The notes beneath the pieces were generated by a model that saw only the letters and a list, made by a program, of their open reading frames with translations, was not told the origin of the DNA and searched no databases. Of a stretch of 64,000 nt of DNA, positions 53,784 to 62,028 are shown piece by piece (positions within the stretch are counted from its first letter, which is position 1; every line of letters starts with the position of its first letter). Position numbers and translations under genes: made by a program. This DNA is from Amycolatopsis acidicola (GTDB lineage: Bacteria; Actinomycetota; Actinomycetes; Mycobacteriales; Pseudonocardiaceae), in contig NZ_VMNW02000004.1 in NCBI RefSeq assembly GCF_007713735.2, forward strand, positions 62,001 through 126,000, read 5' to 3'.

Positions 53784-55181
53784 ATGAGTGGACATTTCGA
53801 CGTGGTGGTGCTGGGCGCGGGCCCCGGCGGGTATGTCGCGGCGGTCCGGGCCGCGCAGCTGGGGTTGCGGACGGCCGTGATCGAGGAGAAGTACTGGGGA
53901 GGCGTCTGCCTGAACGTCGGCTGCATCCCGTCGAAGGCGCTGCTGCGCAACGCGGAGCTGGCGCACCTGGTGACGAAGGAAGCCCGCACCTTCGGCATCA
54001 CGTCCGATTCGGAGATCCGCTTCGACTACGGCGCGGCGTTCGACCGCAGCCGGTCGGTCGCGGACGGCCGGGTCAAGGGCGTGCACTTCCTGATGAAGAA
54101 GAACAAGATCACCGAGTACACCGGGCGCGGCACCTTCACCGACGCCAACACGATCCAGGTGCGGACGGAGAACGGCACCGAGACCGTCACCTTCGACAAC
54201 TGCATCATCGCCGCGGGCGCGACCACGAAGCTGCTGCCGGGCACGTCGCTGAGCGAGCGCGTGGTGACCTACGAGGAGCAGATCCTCACCCGTGACCTGC
54301 CGGGCAGCATCATCATCGCCGGCGCTGGCGCAATCGGCGTCGAGTTCGCCTACGTGCTGCACAACTACGGCGTCGACGTGACCATCGTCGAGTTCCTGGA
54401 CCGGATGGTGCCGCTGGAGGACGCCGAGGTGTCCAAGGAGCTGGCGAAGCGGTACAAGAAACTGGGCATCACCGTGCACACCGGCACCCGCGTCGACAGC
54501 ATCGACGACAGCGGCGCCAAGGTGAAGGTCACGGTCACCGCGAACGGCGAGCAGAAGACCCTCGAGGCCGACAAGGTCCTGCAGGCCATCGGCTTCCAGC
54601 CGCGGGTCGAGGGCTACGGGCTGGAGAACACCGGTGTCGAGCTGACCGCGCGCAAGGCCATCGCAGTGGACGGGCGCGGCCGGACGAACGTGCCGCACAT
54701 CTACGCGATCGGCGACGTGACCGCGAAGCTGATGCTGGCGCACGCGGCGGAGTCCATGGGCATCGTGGCGGCCGAGACCATCGGCGGCGCGGAGACCATG
54801 GAACTGGACTTCCCGATGATCCCGCGTGCCACCTTCTGCCAGCCGCAGATCGCGAGCTTCGGGCTGACCGAGGAGCAGGCGCGTGAGCAGGGCTACGACG
54901 TCCAGGTGGCGAAGTTCCCGTTCACCGCCAACGGCAAGGCGCAGGGGCTGGCGGACCCCGGCGGGTTCGTGAAGATCCTCTCCGACGCCAAGTACGGCGA
55001 GCTGCTCGGCGCGCATCTGATCGGGCCGGACGTCACCGAGCTGCTGCCGGAGCTGACCCTGGCGCAGCAGTGGGACCTGACCGTGCACGAGGTCGCGCGC
55101 AACGTGCACGCGCACCCGACGCTGGGTGAGGCCGTCAAGGAAGCGATCCACGGGCTCGCCGGGCACATGATCAACATGTGA
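53784..55181 (+). CDS. lpdA: Dihydrolipoyl dehydrogenase
   Basis: This 465-residue flavoprotein disulfide reductase (E3) reoxidises dihydrolipoyl groups of 2-oxoacid dehydrogenases and, where present, the glycine cleavage H-protein. The FAD motif [19 protein letters not shown], the redox disulfide [16 protein letters not shown], the NAD motif [17 protein letters not shown], the FAD motif [17 protein letters not shown] and the dimer-interface catalytic His in [14 protein letters not shown] are all present. It is a monocistronic gene closed by a strong terminator. It could also serve the gcv genes 40 kb away. Confidence 0.95.
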   Translation: MSGHFDVVVLGAGPGGYVAAVRAAQLGLRTAVIEEKYWGGVCLNVGCIPSKALLRNAELAHLVTKEARTFGITSDSEIRFDYGAAFDRSRSVADGRVKGVHFLMKKNKITEYTGRGTFTDANTIQVRTENGTETVTFDNCIIAAGATTKLLPGTSLSERVVTYEEQILTRDLPGSIIIAGAGAIGVEFAYVLHNYGVDVTIVEFLDRMVPLEDAEVSKELAKRYKKLGITVHTGTRVDSIDDSGAKVKVTVTANGEQKTLEADKVLQAIGFQPRVEGYGLENTGVELTARKAIAVDGRGRTNVPHIYAIGDVTAKLMLAHAAESMGIVAAETIGGAETMELDFPMIPRATFCQPQIASFGLTEEQAREQGYDVQVAKFPFTANGKAQGLADPGGFVKILSDAKYGELLGAHLIGPDVTELLPELTLAQQWDLTVHEVARNVHAHPTLGEAVKEAIHGLAGHMINM

Positions 55182-55197
55182 TCCTGGGGTTCGTGCT

Positions 55198-55236
55198 GCC
55201 CCCGCGGTTCTCGCAGGCCGCGGGGGCTTTCCTTTT
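55198..55236 (+). terminator. Intrinsic terminator of lpdA
   Basis: GCCCCCGCGG (55198-55207) pairs perfectly with CCGCGGGGGC (55218-55227) around a 10-nt loop and is followed by TTTCCTTTT. It starts 16 bases after the lpdA stop. The SD of the SDR gene begins five bases after the T-rich tail, so that gene depends on read-through or on a promoter inside the lpdA end. Confidence 0.88.
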
Positions 55237-55252
55237 CACGGGAGGTTCGAGA

Positions 55253-55990
55253 ATGCCGGTGGCGGTGGTGACCGGGGCGGGATCCGGTCTGGGCAGGGTG
55301 ATCACGAGGGCGTTGCTCGGCAAGGGCTACCAGGTGGCGCTGGCCGGACGGCGGCGCGACGCGCTGGAGGAGACGGCCGCGGACGCCGACGGCGAGGCGC
55401 TGGTCGTGCCCACGGATGTCGCCGACGAAGACCAGGTGTCGGCGCTGTTCGAGGCGGTCTCCCGGCGTTGGGGCCGGCTCGACCTGCTGGTGAACAATGC
55501 CGGAACTTTCGGCCCACCGGGTGAGCTGGACGAGCTGAGCGTGACGGACTGGCGCCGCACCGTCGACACCAACCTCACCGGCGCCTTCCTGTGCGCGCGG
55601 CAAGCCGTCCGGCTGATGAAAACCCAACAGCCGCAGGGTGGCCGCATCATCAACAACGGCTCCGTGTCCGCGCACAGCCCGCGGCCCGGCAGCGCGGCGT
55701 ACACCGCGACCAAACACGCGATCGCCGGGCTGACCAAGTCGATCTCGCTGGACGGCAGGCCGTACGACATCGCCTGCGGGCAGCTCGACATCGGCAACGC
55801 CGCCACCGAAATGACCGCGGGAATCAGCCGCGGCGCACGGCAGGCCGACGGCAGTTCCCGGCCCGAACCCACCTTCGATCCGGCGCACGTCGCGACCGCC
55901 GTGCTCTACATGGCGGAATTGCCGTTGTCGGCGAATGTGCAATTCATGACCATCGCCGCCACGAAAATGCCGTTCATCGGCAGGGGATGA
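55253..55990 (+). CDS. SDR family oxidoreductase
   Basis: This 245-residue short-chain dehydrogenase has [27 protein letters not shown], the catalytic Tyr/Lys in [15 protein letters not shown] and a late [12 protein letters not shown] substrate-loop stretch. The Arg after strand 2 (LAGRRRDAL) suggests NADP. The ATG at 55253 has GGAGG seven bases upstream, just after the lpdA terminator. The in-frame ATG at 55178 overlaps lpdA and would be read through the terminator hairpin. Substrate unknown. Confidence 0.87.
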   Translation: MPVAVVTGAGSGLGRVITRALLGKGYQVALAGRRRDALEETAADADGEALVVPTDVADEDQVSALFEAVSRRWGRLDLLVNNAGTFGPPGELDELSVTDWRRTVDTNLTGAFLCARQAVRLMKTQQPQGGRIINNGSVSAHSPRPGSAAYTATKHAIAGLTKSISLDGRPYDIACGQLDIGNAATEMTAGISRGARQADGSSRPEPTFDPAHVATAVLYMAELPLSANVQFMTIAATKMPFIGRG

Positions 55991-56041
55991 CGCCCAGGGA
56001 CGGTTTTCCCGCCCCGGGACGAGCTGGCGGAAAAGCCGCGC

Positions 56042-56197
56042 TCAGTACCAGTGGCTGCGGCCAGCGACCTTGGTCCCGGTGCGTCCGACCAGCGCCAATA
56101 TCGCCCCGATCACCACAAGCGCGATACCGATCGACCACACGATGGAAATCCCGGTCAGAAAACCGACAATGAGCAGGATGACGCCCAGCACGATCAT
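56042..56197 (-). CDS. DUF6131-like small membrane protein (51 aa)
   Basis: The 51-residue product begins MIVLGVILLIVGFLTGISIV and ends GRSHWY. It has two short hydrophobic segments (about 2-19 and 22-38) and a charged tail. The pattern fits the small actinobacterial DUF6131 family, as I recall it. The ATG at 56197 has GGAG nine bases upstream on the minus strand. It probably sits in the membrane; no function is known. It is convergent with the SDR gene. Confidence 0.7.
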   Translation of the reverse strand: MIVLGVILLIVGFLTGISIVWSIGIALVVIGAILALVGRTGTKVAGRSHWY

Positions 56198-56408
56198 TTC
56201 GTTCAGCTCCTTCGGGTAACCGGCACCGCGCGTCGAAGAAGAACCGCGGCGAGCACCCGGCCGATGGGGACTTTCGTGACGGTGAATACCCGGAAAACGA
56301 GTTCACCAAACCGGATAAGAGCGTTCAAGGCCATTCGCGGCCGCCGCCGGAACCGGCCGTCCCGGTGTTCCGCCCCGGCCGGCACGGCGCACAGGTAGAA
56401 TCGGTGCC

Positions 56409-56483
56409 ATGCACAGCACGCCCATGCCCTCCCGCGACACCCGTTCCAGGGTGATCGGCGGCGTGCTGAGACCTTGCGGCTGA
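56409..56483 (+). CDS. Possible leaderless 24-residue small protein
   Basis: A TAGAAT -10 element at 56396-56401 puts the expected start at about 56408, exactly at ATG 56409, so the message would be leaderless. The frame begins MHSTPMPSRDTRSRV and ends VLRPCG before TGA. There is no clear -35 and no downstream structural gene except tRNA-Arg 200 bp on. Such short leaderless frames in actinobacteria are often regulatory leader peptides; here nothing obvious is regulated. Low confidence. Confidence 0.3.
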   Translation: MHSTPMPSRDTRSRVIGGVLRPCG

Positions 56484-56605
56484 CCGCCGACATCACCCTT
56501 TCGGGCTAGCTTGACTGCTCTCTGTTGACGAGACCGTTGCGCCGTTCGCGACGGCCCACGAATCCTGCACATATCACGAACAAGCAGGTCAACCAGGGTG
56601 AAACG

Positions 56606-56634
56606 TTGAGCACGTGTCCGACGATAGGAAGAAT
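56606..56634 (+). promoter_or_regulatory. Candidate promoter of tRNA-Arg
   Basis: TTGAGC (56606-56611) and AAGAAT (56629-56634) are separated by 17 bp, giving a start at about 56641, roughly 48 bases before the mature tRNA. The leader holds a small hairpin, GGTGACC (56659-56665) with GGTCACC (56672-56678). Confidence 0.4.
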
Positions 56635-56688
56635 GCGCTGGTTAAACTGAGGGCCCATGGTGACCCTCGGTGGTCACCGGCGCCGAGC

Positions 56689-56762
56689 GCCCTCGTAGCT
56701 CAGCAGGACAGAGCAGGAGCCTTCTAATCTCCGGGTCGCAGGTTCGAATCCTGCCGGGGGCA
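56689..56762 (+). tRNA. tRNA-Arg (anticodon UCU)
   Basis: The 74-nt sequence folds as a cloverleaf. Acceptor stem GCCCTCG (56689-56695) pairs with CGGGGGC (56755-56761) with one G-U pair, and A is the discriminator. The D-arm has TAGCTCAGCAGGACAGAGC, the anticodon loop is CTTCTAA with anticodon TCT, and the T-arm GCAGG-TTCGAAT-CCTGC is perfect. The last pair of the anticodon stem (C-T) is a mismatch. CCA is not encoded. It reads AGA codons, rare in this GC-rich genome. Confidence 0.93.
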
Positions 56763-56783
56763 CGCGAACCTTGGGTGGACCCT

Positions 56784-56998
56784 GCCCGCCGAAAGCGCGG
56801 GCCTCGGCGGTTCATTGTTTTTTGTTTTGGGGGTGCGACCCCCAAACCCCGCCCGGGGAGGTCCCCGGACCCCCATCGTGCGGGGCGGGTGGGAGTGTGG
56901 CGACCGGTCCATCCCACGGAGCGATTAGGGAGCGTAGCGACCGGTCGTGGAGTGGGGCGCGTAGCGACGTAGGAGCGTAGTGGCCGGGGTGACGGGGC
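56784..56998. repeat. Hairpin-rich and short-repeat tract downstream of tRNA-Arg
   Basis: First, GCCCGC/GCGGGC (56784-56789 with 56797-56802) is followed by a T-rich stretch to 56828, a likely tRNA terminator. Next, TTTGGGGGT-GCG-ACCCCCAAA (56826-56846) is a perfect 9-bp hairpin, and CCGGGGA/TCCCCGG (56853-56859 with 56862-56868) another. From 56892 to about 56984 the word GGAGCGTAGCGACCGGTC occurs in several degenerate copies (best at 56929-56946). No coding frame fits. It looks like a multicopy extragenic element. Confidence 0.65.
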
Positions 56999-57148
56999 AC
57001 CTTGTCAACCTAACGGCGGCGGGAAAACCCGCGCCGCGACGGCGCGACGACCGCCTCTGGACCGCCCGCGGCCAAACACCTTGATGCCCATGGCGGACGA
57101 GTTGTCGACGCCGTCACTGGCGGGCGACCGGGGCGGAACCCGCTCGGG

Positions 57149-57457
57149 TTGCGGCTGCCCGGTGGATTCGACGGCGTGCTGGCGGAGTGGTCCCGCCGAG
57201 GGCCCGTCGCCTACCTCGATGTCGATTCCTTCGGTGGCGTCGTTCTGCAGGCAACAGCGGTTTGGGACCGCGGCAGGCTCGCACTCGGTCTCCTCATGGA
57301 GCGGATAGTGGGCCTGCCTGGGCGGGAGGCTCCGGTCCCGCAGGCGCTCGCACGTCTTGGCGTCGTGCCTGAGGACGGGTTGGACGCCTTCGAAACCGTT
57401 GGGCTTGGGCGGCATCGCAGCCTCGAAGGGTGGCTGACGGAACCCCCAAGGTCGTGA
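57149..57457 (+). CDS. Hypothetical protein, start uncertain, possibly truncated
   Basis: The frame gives a protein-like product with GFDGVLAEWSRRGPVAYLDV, GGVVLQATAVWDRGRLALGL and a C-terminal GLGRHRSLEGWL. I half-recognise the pattern from actinomycete hypothetical proteins, without a known function. TTG at 57149 or GTG at 57176 could start it. The frame stays open further upstream with no ATG or GTG and no good SD, so the gene may be a 5'-truncated remnant. It lies in a disturbed spacer after the tRNA repeat tract. Confidence 0.4.
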   Translation: MRLPGGFDGVLAEWSRRGPVAYLDVDSFGGVVLQATAVWDRGRLALGLLMERIVGLPGREAPVPQALARLGVVPEDGLDAFETVGLGRHRSLEGWLTEPPRS

Positions 57458-57832
57458 GGCGGGAAGCGGCTTGCTGCCGGGCCACTTCCTTCACCGGTGG
57501 CCGCTGGCCCACCACCGACGAACTCCGCTGAGAACGCCTTCCCCGGCGGTGTCCTTCGCACGCGCATCTGTCCACTTTGGACGCTCAAAGCAAACGCCGT
57601 TCGGGTCCATCGGGGACTGTCTACACAGCTCTGTCCGGTTGGGCTAGTCACACTTGTGGGTGATTCTCAATCTTTGACACGAGTTTGACACCCATTGAGC
57701 AATCCCGAGAGCATCTCGCCTCATGTTGATCAGTGGGCGCGCACTGACCGCGTAATCGACTTTCCCCGGCGAGGTCCGGGGAGAGCCGTGCTCGCTGGGG
57801 GCACGGAACCGCAACCGAGAACCGGAGTATCG
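57458..57832 (+). promoter_or_regulatory. Upstream region of the SBP56-like gene with an 11-bp-period direct repeat
   Basis: The heptamer TTTGACA occurs twice with a 4-base spacer (57673-57679 and 57684-57690). Direct heptamers at 11-bp period are the form used by SARP and PhoP-type activators, and each copy also contains a -35-like TTGACA. No good -10 follows at the normal distance. A hairpin CCCCGG/CCGGGG (57764-57769 with 57776-57781) lies in the presumed leader. No gene is supported in this stretch. Confidence 0.4.
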
Positions 57833-59671
57833 ATGCGCCTGAAATCGCCGAGATGGCGAAAGCTCCTGACCGGCGGCGCCGCGGTGGCGCTGGCGGTGGG
57901 AGCCGTTACCTACACCGGGTCCGCGACCACTGCGTACGCCGATGTCCAAGTCAAGACCGACTCGAAGACGGCGTCCGACGGCAAGCAGTACTGGGTGCAG
58001 AACCACCTGGTCGGCGGCGACCTCGACCAGATCAAGTCCGAGGGCGGGCAGCGCAAGGAATGGCTGCTGGTGTGGGCCGGTGACGAGAACGTCGCCGACA
58101 CCGCGGTCAAGGACGTCAAAAACCTGCCGGGCACCATCGCCGGTGGTCTGAACAAGGTGAAGAACGCCTTGCCGGGCCCGGACTTCCTGGCGGTCATCGA
58201 CGCGACCAAGGGTTCGTCCACCTACGGCAAGGTGGTCAACACGGCCACCGTCGGCCCCCTGGTGGAGAACGAACCGCACCACATGCAGTACGTGTGGCAC
58301 CAGGGCGACACCGTCTACGCGGGAGCGTTGTTCGCGGCGGCCACGTACGCGTTCGACGTCAGCGCGTTGCCGGAGCTGAAGCTCAAGGGCGTCAGCCTGC
58401 CGACGCAGACGCTCGGCGGCTCGGTGCCGGACGCCTACTGGACGCTCAAGGACGGCACGTCCTACGGCACGTACATGGGCGGCCCGGTCGCGCCGGGTCC
58501 GTACACGTACGCCAACGGGCAAACGGTGCTGAGCAACGGGTTCGCCGGCAGTCCCGGTGAAGTCGTCCACTTCGGACAGAACGGCGAGGTGCTCTCCCAG
58601 ACCTCGGCCGCGACCCCGCAGGGAGACAACGCCAAGGTCTGCGACAACCTGCCGCAACTGGGCCAGGCCACGTGCGCCAACCCGCACGGCATCCAGGCCA
58701 GAGAGGATCTGAACACACTCGTCACCAGCGACTACGCCGAGCCGAGAAACATCATCCTCGACCCGGTCAAACAACCGTCGCCCTACCTTCGACGACCCAC
58801 CGTCCGGACGTGGGACATCAGCGACCGGAACAACCCGAAGCTGAAAGCGGTTTCCTACCTGCCGACCGGTCCACGGGCGAACGACTACGACCCGTTGTAC
58901 CGCGAGGACAGCGCCGTCATGGAAACCACGGTCACCAACCTGCCGGGACACAAGGGCGCGTTCGCCCAGTCCATGCAGGGCGGTGCGGTGTTCTACACGC
59001 CGGACATCACCGCGGCCGAGCCGCACTGGTACGAGGTGTACGACGACGGGGCCGCGAACAAGGCCTTCTCGCCGAACAACGACAAGGTCGGAGCGAGTTC
59101 GAACGCGGGATGGATCCAGACCAGCCCGGACGACAAGTTCCTCTACCACGCGATCGTCGGACGGCAGAAGGGCACGCTCGGGCCGGATGACCCCGGCACC
59201 GTGGGTGGCGTCTACACGCTGAACATCCAGAATCTGCTGGCGCAGGGCCCGAACTGGGCCGGACCCGGCATCCAGACGAAGGAGCAGGCACAGAACGGCG
59301 GTGGCGGGGTCCTCCCGACGCTGGCCGGTGCCGCGGCCATCAACCCGGGAACCCCGGGCGCCGGGCCGCACTGGGGTACCTACGACCACTTCACACTCGG
59401 GTCGGACGGGTACTACCACGACACCAACGACGTTTCCCGGTTCGCGGTGTCGAACTACTTCGTCGCACGGTCCGGTTTGGACGGTGACCACAAGGTGAAC
59501 ATGGTCGATCTGAGCCCGGACGGGAAACTGGCCGTGGATCAGGATTTCCGCGACGAGTTCACCGGACAGGTCGGCATCAACTTCAACCGGAAATCGTGGC
59601 CGCACGGTGATTTCGGGAATGCGAAACCGCACTCCGAACTCTTCGTCGTCTCGAATTCCGACCTGAAGTAA
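57833..59671 (+). CDS. Secreted SBP56 (selenium-binding protein / methanethiol oxidase)-like beta-propeller protein
   Basis: This 612-residue protein has a signal peptide (MRLKSPRWRKLLTGGAAVAL start, cleavage near TTAYA-DV, about residue 36). The body resembles the SBP56/methanethiol oxidase fold: DFLAVIDATKGSSTYGKVV, NEPHHMQYVWHQGDTVYAG, then CANPHGIQAREDLNTLVTSD and PTVRTWDISDRNNPKLKAV. The HH and NPH-type histidines fit metal binding in that family, whose bacterial methanethiol oxidase is periplasmic and copper dependent. The typical SBP Cys-Ser-Ser-Cys stretch is not seen, so the activity is uncertain. ATG at 57833 has GGAG five bases upstream. It is first of a four-gene set. Confidence 0.7.
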   Translation: MRLKSPRWRKLLTGGAAVALAVGAVTYTGSATTAYADVQVKTDSKTASDGKQYWVQNHLVGGDLDQIKSEGGQRKEWLLVWAGDENVADTAVKDVKNLPGTIAGGLNKVKNALPGPDFLAVIDATKGSSTYGKVVNTATVGPLVENEPHHMQYVWHQGDTVYAGALFAAATYAFDVSALPELKLKGVSLPTQTLGGSVPDAYWTLKDGTSYGTYMGGPVAPGPYTYANGQTVLSNGFAGSPGEVVHFGQNGEVLSQTSAATPQGDNAKVCDNLPQLGQATCANPHGIQAREDLNTLVTSDYAEPRNIILDPVKQPSPYLRRPTVRTWDISDRNNPKLKAVSYLPTGPRANDYDPLYREDSAVMETTVTNLPGHKGAFAQSMQGGAVFYTPDITAAEPHWYEVYDDGAANKAFSPNNDKVGASSNAGWIQTSPDDKFLYHAIVGRQKGTLGPDDPGTVGGVYTLNIQNLLAQGPNWAGPGIQTKEQAQNGGGGVLPTLAGAAAINPGTPGAGPHWGTYDHFTLGSDGYYHDTNDVSRFAVSNYFVARSGLDGDHKVNMVDLSPDGKLAVDQDFRDEFTGQVGINFNRKSWPHGDFGNAKPHSELFVVSNSDLK

Positions 59672-59681
59672 CCCCCTGAAC

Positions 59682-59734
59682 GCGGACAGCCGGCGTTTCG
59701 CCACGGCCAAGGCGGCGAAAAGCCGGCTGTCCGC
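59682..59734 (+). terminator. Long hairpin between SBP56-like and membrane protein genes
   Basis: GCGGACAGCCGGC (59682-59694) pairs perfectly with GCCGGCTGTCCGC (59722-59734). The stem continues after a one-base bulge on each side with TTTCGCC (59696-59702) and GGCGAAA (59714-59720). That gives 20 bp in total, with no U-tract. It starts 10 bases after the stop and ends 21 bases before the next ATG, so it may reduce read-through or protect the upstream mRNA end. Confidence 0.7.
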
Positions 59735-59755
59735 CCTCCCCGAGAAGGGCTTGTC

Positions 59756-61402
59756 ATGGATCACGGGACGCACGGCGCCACCGGGTCGGTGAGTCTGGAC
59801 GTCACCGCGTTGCTGGTGCGGCTGGCGCTGTTGCTGGCGACGGCCATCGTCGCGGGTGGCGGGCTGTTCGAGGCGAAACCGCGTTTCACGCTGGCCGGGG
59901 TTTCCGCCGCGCTGGCCGCGGTTTCGGCGATCTTCTTCGACGTCAACGTGGTCGCCGCGGTCATCCACGCGGTGCTCGTGCTGGCCGTGCCACTGCTGCT
60001 CGCGCGCAAGCTGCCGGTGGCGCGGTGGGTGGCGCTGGCGTTGCTGGTGCTGGTCGTGGTGGAGACCTCGATGGGCCGGTCGGGTATCGAGTTCGCGGCC
60101 GACACGGTCTACGTCGCGGGTGCGACGGCGTGGTTCGGTTTGGCTCAGCTGAAGGAAAAGCCGCCGCGGTACGGCGCGCTGACGTTGTCGCTGGGGCTGT
60201 TGCTGGTCGTCGCCGGCGCGGGTCAGCTGCTGCTGTCCGGGGTCGCGTTCGACCGGCGGCTGTACGAGACGTTGTTCGGCTGGTCGCTGGTGGTCGTGGT
60301 CGTGGTGCCGCTGGTCGTGGTGTTCCTGCGCGGCCGCCGCTGGGCGCCGGCCGGGATCGTGGTCGCGTTCCTCGCGTGGACGACTTTCGTGGCACTGCCC
60401 GCCCCGGCCGTGCTGCCGGTGCCCGGCGTGCCGCTGCTGACGACGGCTTCCGTTGGTGGACAAGACATCCCGGTGCTGGTCAGTCCACAACGACCGGGCC
60501 GCAACCTGGTGCACGTGCCCGCGTCGGCCGGTGCCGGGCTGAGCATCGCCGGTGTGCCGCTCACGCAGCGCGCCGGTGCGCAGGGCTACTGGGCGGAGGT
60601 CGATCTGCCGTCCGGGCGGAGCGATCTGGACCTCGGGAACGGTTCGGGTTCGGCGTCGTTCGAAGTGGACGCCGGTTCCGGAGCGCCGGTGGTGACCAAC
60701 CAGGACTCGCCGGAATGCGCGTCGGCCGCGCTGGGCGGACTGGTCGCCGGGCGCAAGGCGCCGCTCGCGCGATGCCCGGCGGACTACCTGTCCGACGACG
60801 ACGCCGACGCGCTGCGCAAGCTGGTCGGTTTCCTCGCCTCGCGGCACGCCAACGCGATCCGGCTCGTCGGCGACACGTCGCGCCGGGGTGTGGCGTCGGC
60901 CGACGTGGTGCGTACTTCGGCGCAGCAGCAAGGAATCCGGCTGACGGACACGCCGGAGCCGAACGCCGCGCTGGTCGTGGTTTCCGGCTGGACGACGGCG
61001 TCCTCGACGCTGACCCAGGCCGCCGAGGCACAGCGTTCGGCGCCGACCTACACCTACGGGCTCTACCTCGCGCCGTGGTTGCTGACCGGCCCGCTCGCCA
61101 ACACCGTTTCCGCGTCGACGGTTCCGCTGCGGTTCGACCCGCGGGAGCAGACGGCGGTGACCTACACGGTCGCGCTCGGCGACGCCTTCGGCGGTGAAAG
61201 CCCGACGGTGGACGGATTCCACCAGTGGCTGGGCACGGCGGCGCCGCAGCAGAGCGTGCAGCTGTTCTCGTCCGCGCAGGTGAGCGCGATGCCGATGTAC
61301 CCGGGGGAGCCGGAAGCCCCCGGTATGCCGATGTACGGCGAAGGGCCCGGCCACTGGATCCCGCAGGCGACGGTGGTCCCGGTGAGTTCCCCGCTCGAAT
61401 GA
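59756..61402 (+). CDS. CopD-like polytopic membrane protein with large extracytoplasmic C-terminal domain
   Basis: This 548-residue protein starts MDHGTHGATGSVSL. It has about eight hydrophobic helices within residues 15-225, a CopD-like arrangement, with RWVALALLVLVVVETSMGRSG in the middle. About 320 residues then lie on one side of the membrane, presumably outside, ending in a Met/His/Pro-rich tail with MPMYPGEPEAPGMPMYGEG. That tail could bind copper. The neighbouring SBP56-like protein belongs to a copper-dependent family, so a copper-supply role is attractive but unproven. Two small secreted proteins follow directly. Confidence 0.65.
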   Translation: MDHGTHGATGSVSLDVTALLVRLALLLATAIVAGGGLFEAKPRFTLAGVSAALAAVSAIFFDVNVVAAVIHAVLVLAVPLLLARKLPVARWVALALLVLVVVETSMGRSGIEFAADTVYVAGATAWFGLAQLKEKPPRYGALTLSLGLLLVVAGAGQLLLSGVAFDRRLYETLFGWSLVVVVVVPLVVVFLRGRRWAPAGIVVAFLAWTTFVALPAPAVLPVPGVPLLTTASVGGQDIPVLVSPQRPGRNLVHVPASAGAGLSIAGVPLTQRAGAQGYWAEVDLPSGRSDLDLGNGSGSASFEVDAGSGAPVVTNQDSPECASAALGGLVAGRKAPLARCPADYLSDDDADALRKLVGFLASRHANAIRLVGDTSRRGVASADVVRTSAQQQGIRLTDTPEPNAALVVVSGWTTASSTLTQAAEAQRSAPTYTYGLYLAPWLLTGPLANTVSASTVPLRFDPREQTAVTYTVALGDAFGGESPTVDGFHQWLGTAAPQQSVQLFSSAQVSAMPMYPGEPEAPGMPMYGEGPGHWIPQATVVPVSSPLE

Positions 61403-61426
61403 CGGGCGGGGCAGGAGAAAGGAGAA

Positions 61427-61636
61427 ATGGTGCGGAGAGTCGTTTCACGGGTGCTGGTCGCCGGTGCCGTGGGTGCCGCCGTGCTGGCACTGGGCAGCGG
61501 GGTGGCCGGCGCCGCCGAGGTGCCGATCTGGGTGGTGCCGGGTGTCGACGGCGGTTCCCTGCTCGATCCGACGGTCAACCTGCCGACCGCGCTGCTCGCG
61601 CCGGTCGACAGCCTGCTGACCTTCTTTGCCGGCTGA
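61427..61636 (+). CDS. Small secreted protein (69 aa precursor)
   Basis: A signal peptide (VVSRVLVAGAVGAAVLALGS, cleavage after AGAA near residue 30) precedes a mature part of about 39 residues beginning EVPIWVVPGVDGG and ending LTFFAG. The mature part is neutral to hydrophobic with no Cys. GGAGAAAGGAG before the ATG is a strong SD. It follows the membrane protein by 24 bases and precedes a second small secreted protein by 16 bases. I do not recognise a family. Confidence 0.7.
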   Translation: MVRRVVSRVLVAGAVGAAVLALGSGVAGAAEVPIWVVPGVDGGSLLDPTVNLPTALLAPVDSLLTFFAG

Positions 61637-61652
61637 ACGAAAGGATGATGCG

Positions 61653-61892
61653 ATGAAGAAGACCCTCGTGCGCGGAGTCGCCGCGGCGGCGCTGGCCGGT
61701 GCCGCGCTGACCGCCGGGGCCGTGCCCGCGCTGGCGGCCGACGACAACGGTGGCGTGGCCGTCGTGGACGAGCCGGACACCAGTCAGCTCAACAACATCT
61801 ACACCTTCGCCCCGCTCGGCGTGCCGGTGCTGGGGCTGGTCCGGTCGATCAACGCCGCGCCCGGCAAGATCCTGCCGAGCTTCGGTTCCTGA
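61653..61892 (+). CDS. Small secreted protein (79 aa precursor)
   Basis: MKKTLVRGVAAAALAGAALT starts a clear signal peptide, cleaved after ALA near residue 28. The mature part of about 51 residues begins with the acidic ADDNGGVAVVDEPDTSQLNN and ends in a hydrophobic LGLVRSINAAPGKILPSFGS. No Cys. AAGGA lies eight bases before the ATG. It is the last gene of the set and is closed by a hairpin terminator. Like its neighbour it may be a structural or accessory peptide of the SBP56-like/CopD-like complex or an exposed surface peptide; function unknown. Confidence 0.72.
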   Translation: MKKTLVRGVAAAALAGAALTAGAVPALAADDNGGVAVVDEPDTSQLNNIYTFAPLGVPVLGLVRSINAAPGKILPSFGS

Positions 61893-61904
61893 CCGGTGGC
61901 AGAT

Positions 61905-61928
61905 CCCGCGCCGAGGCGACGGCGCGGG
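61905..61928 (+). terminator. Terminator of the secreted-protein operon
   Basis: CCCGCGCCG (61905-61913) pairs perfectly with CGGCGCGGG (61920-61928) around AGGCGA, 13 bases after the stop of the last small gene. It is followed by CTCTCCTG, without a real U-tract. Confidence 0.7.
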
Positions 61929-62028
61929 CTCTCCTGTCGGCCCGGCGTCGCACTCCCCGATCATCCTGGTGGCGAGGATCTGCTTTCCTGCCAAGCACTT
62001 CCGCGGGCGGCACCCGTCCGGCGCCGTG

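Noticed and set aside
56203..56334. 43-codon minus-strand frame beginning MALNALIRFGELVF, just upstream of the DUF6131-like gene
   Set aside because: It has a plausible amphipathic composition, but no SD and no supporting promoter. It could be real; evidence is insufficient.
57760..57832. A riboswitch (c-di-AMP type considered) before the SBP56-like gene
   Set aside because: Only one small stem and G-rich stretches are visible. Conserved core elements of the ydaO motif could not be placed.
57644..61354. Very long open frame on the minus strand (1236 codons) opposite the secreted-protein operon
   Set aside because: Its composition is Arg/His/Gln-rich without any domain. It mirrors the high-GC wobble pattern of the real plus-strand genes, which have signal peptides and SDs.
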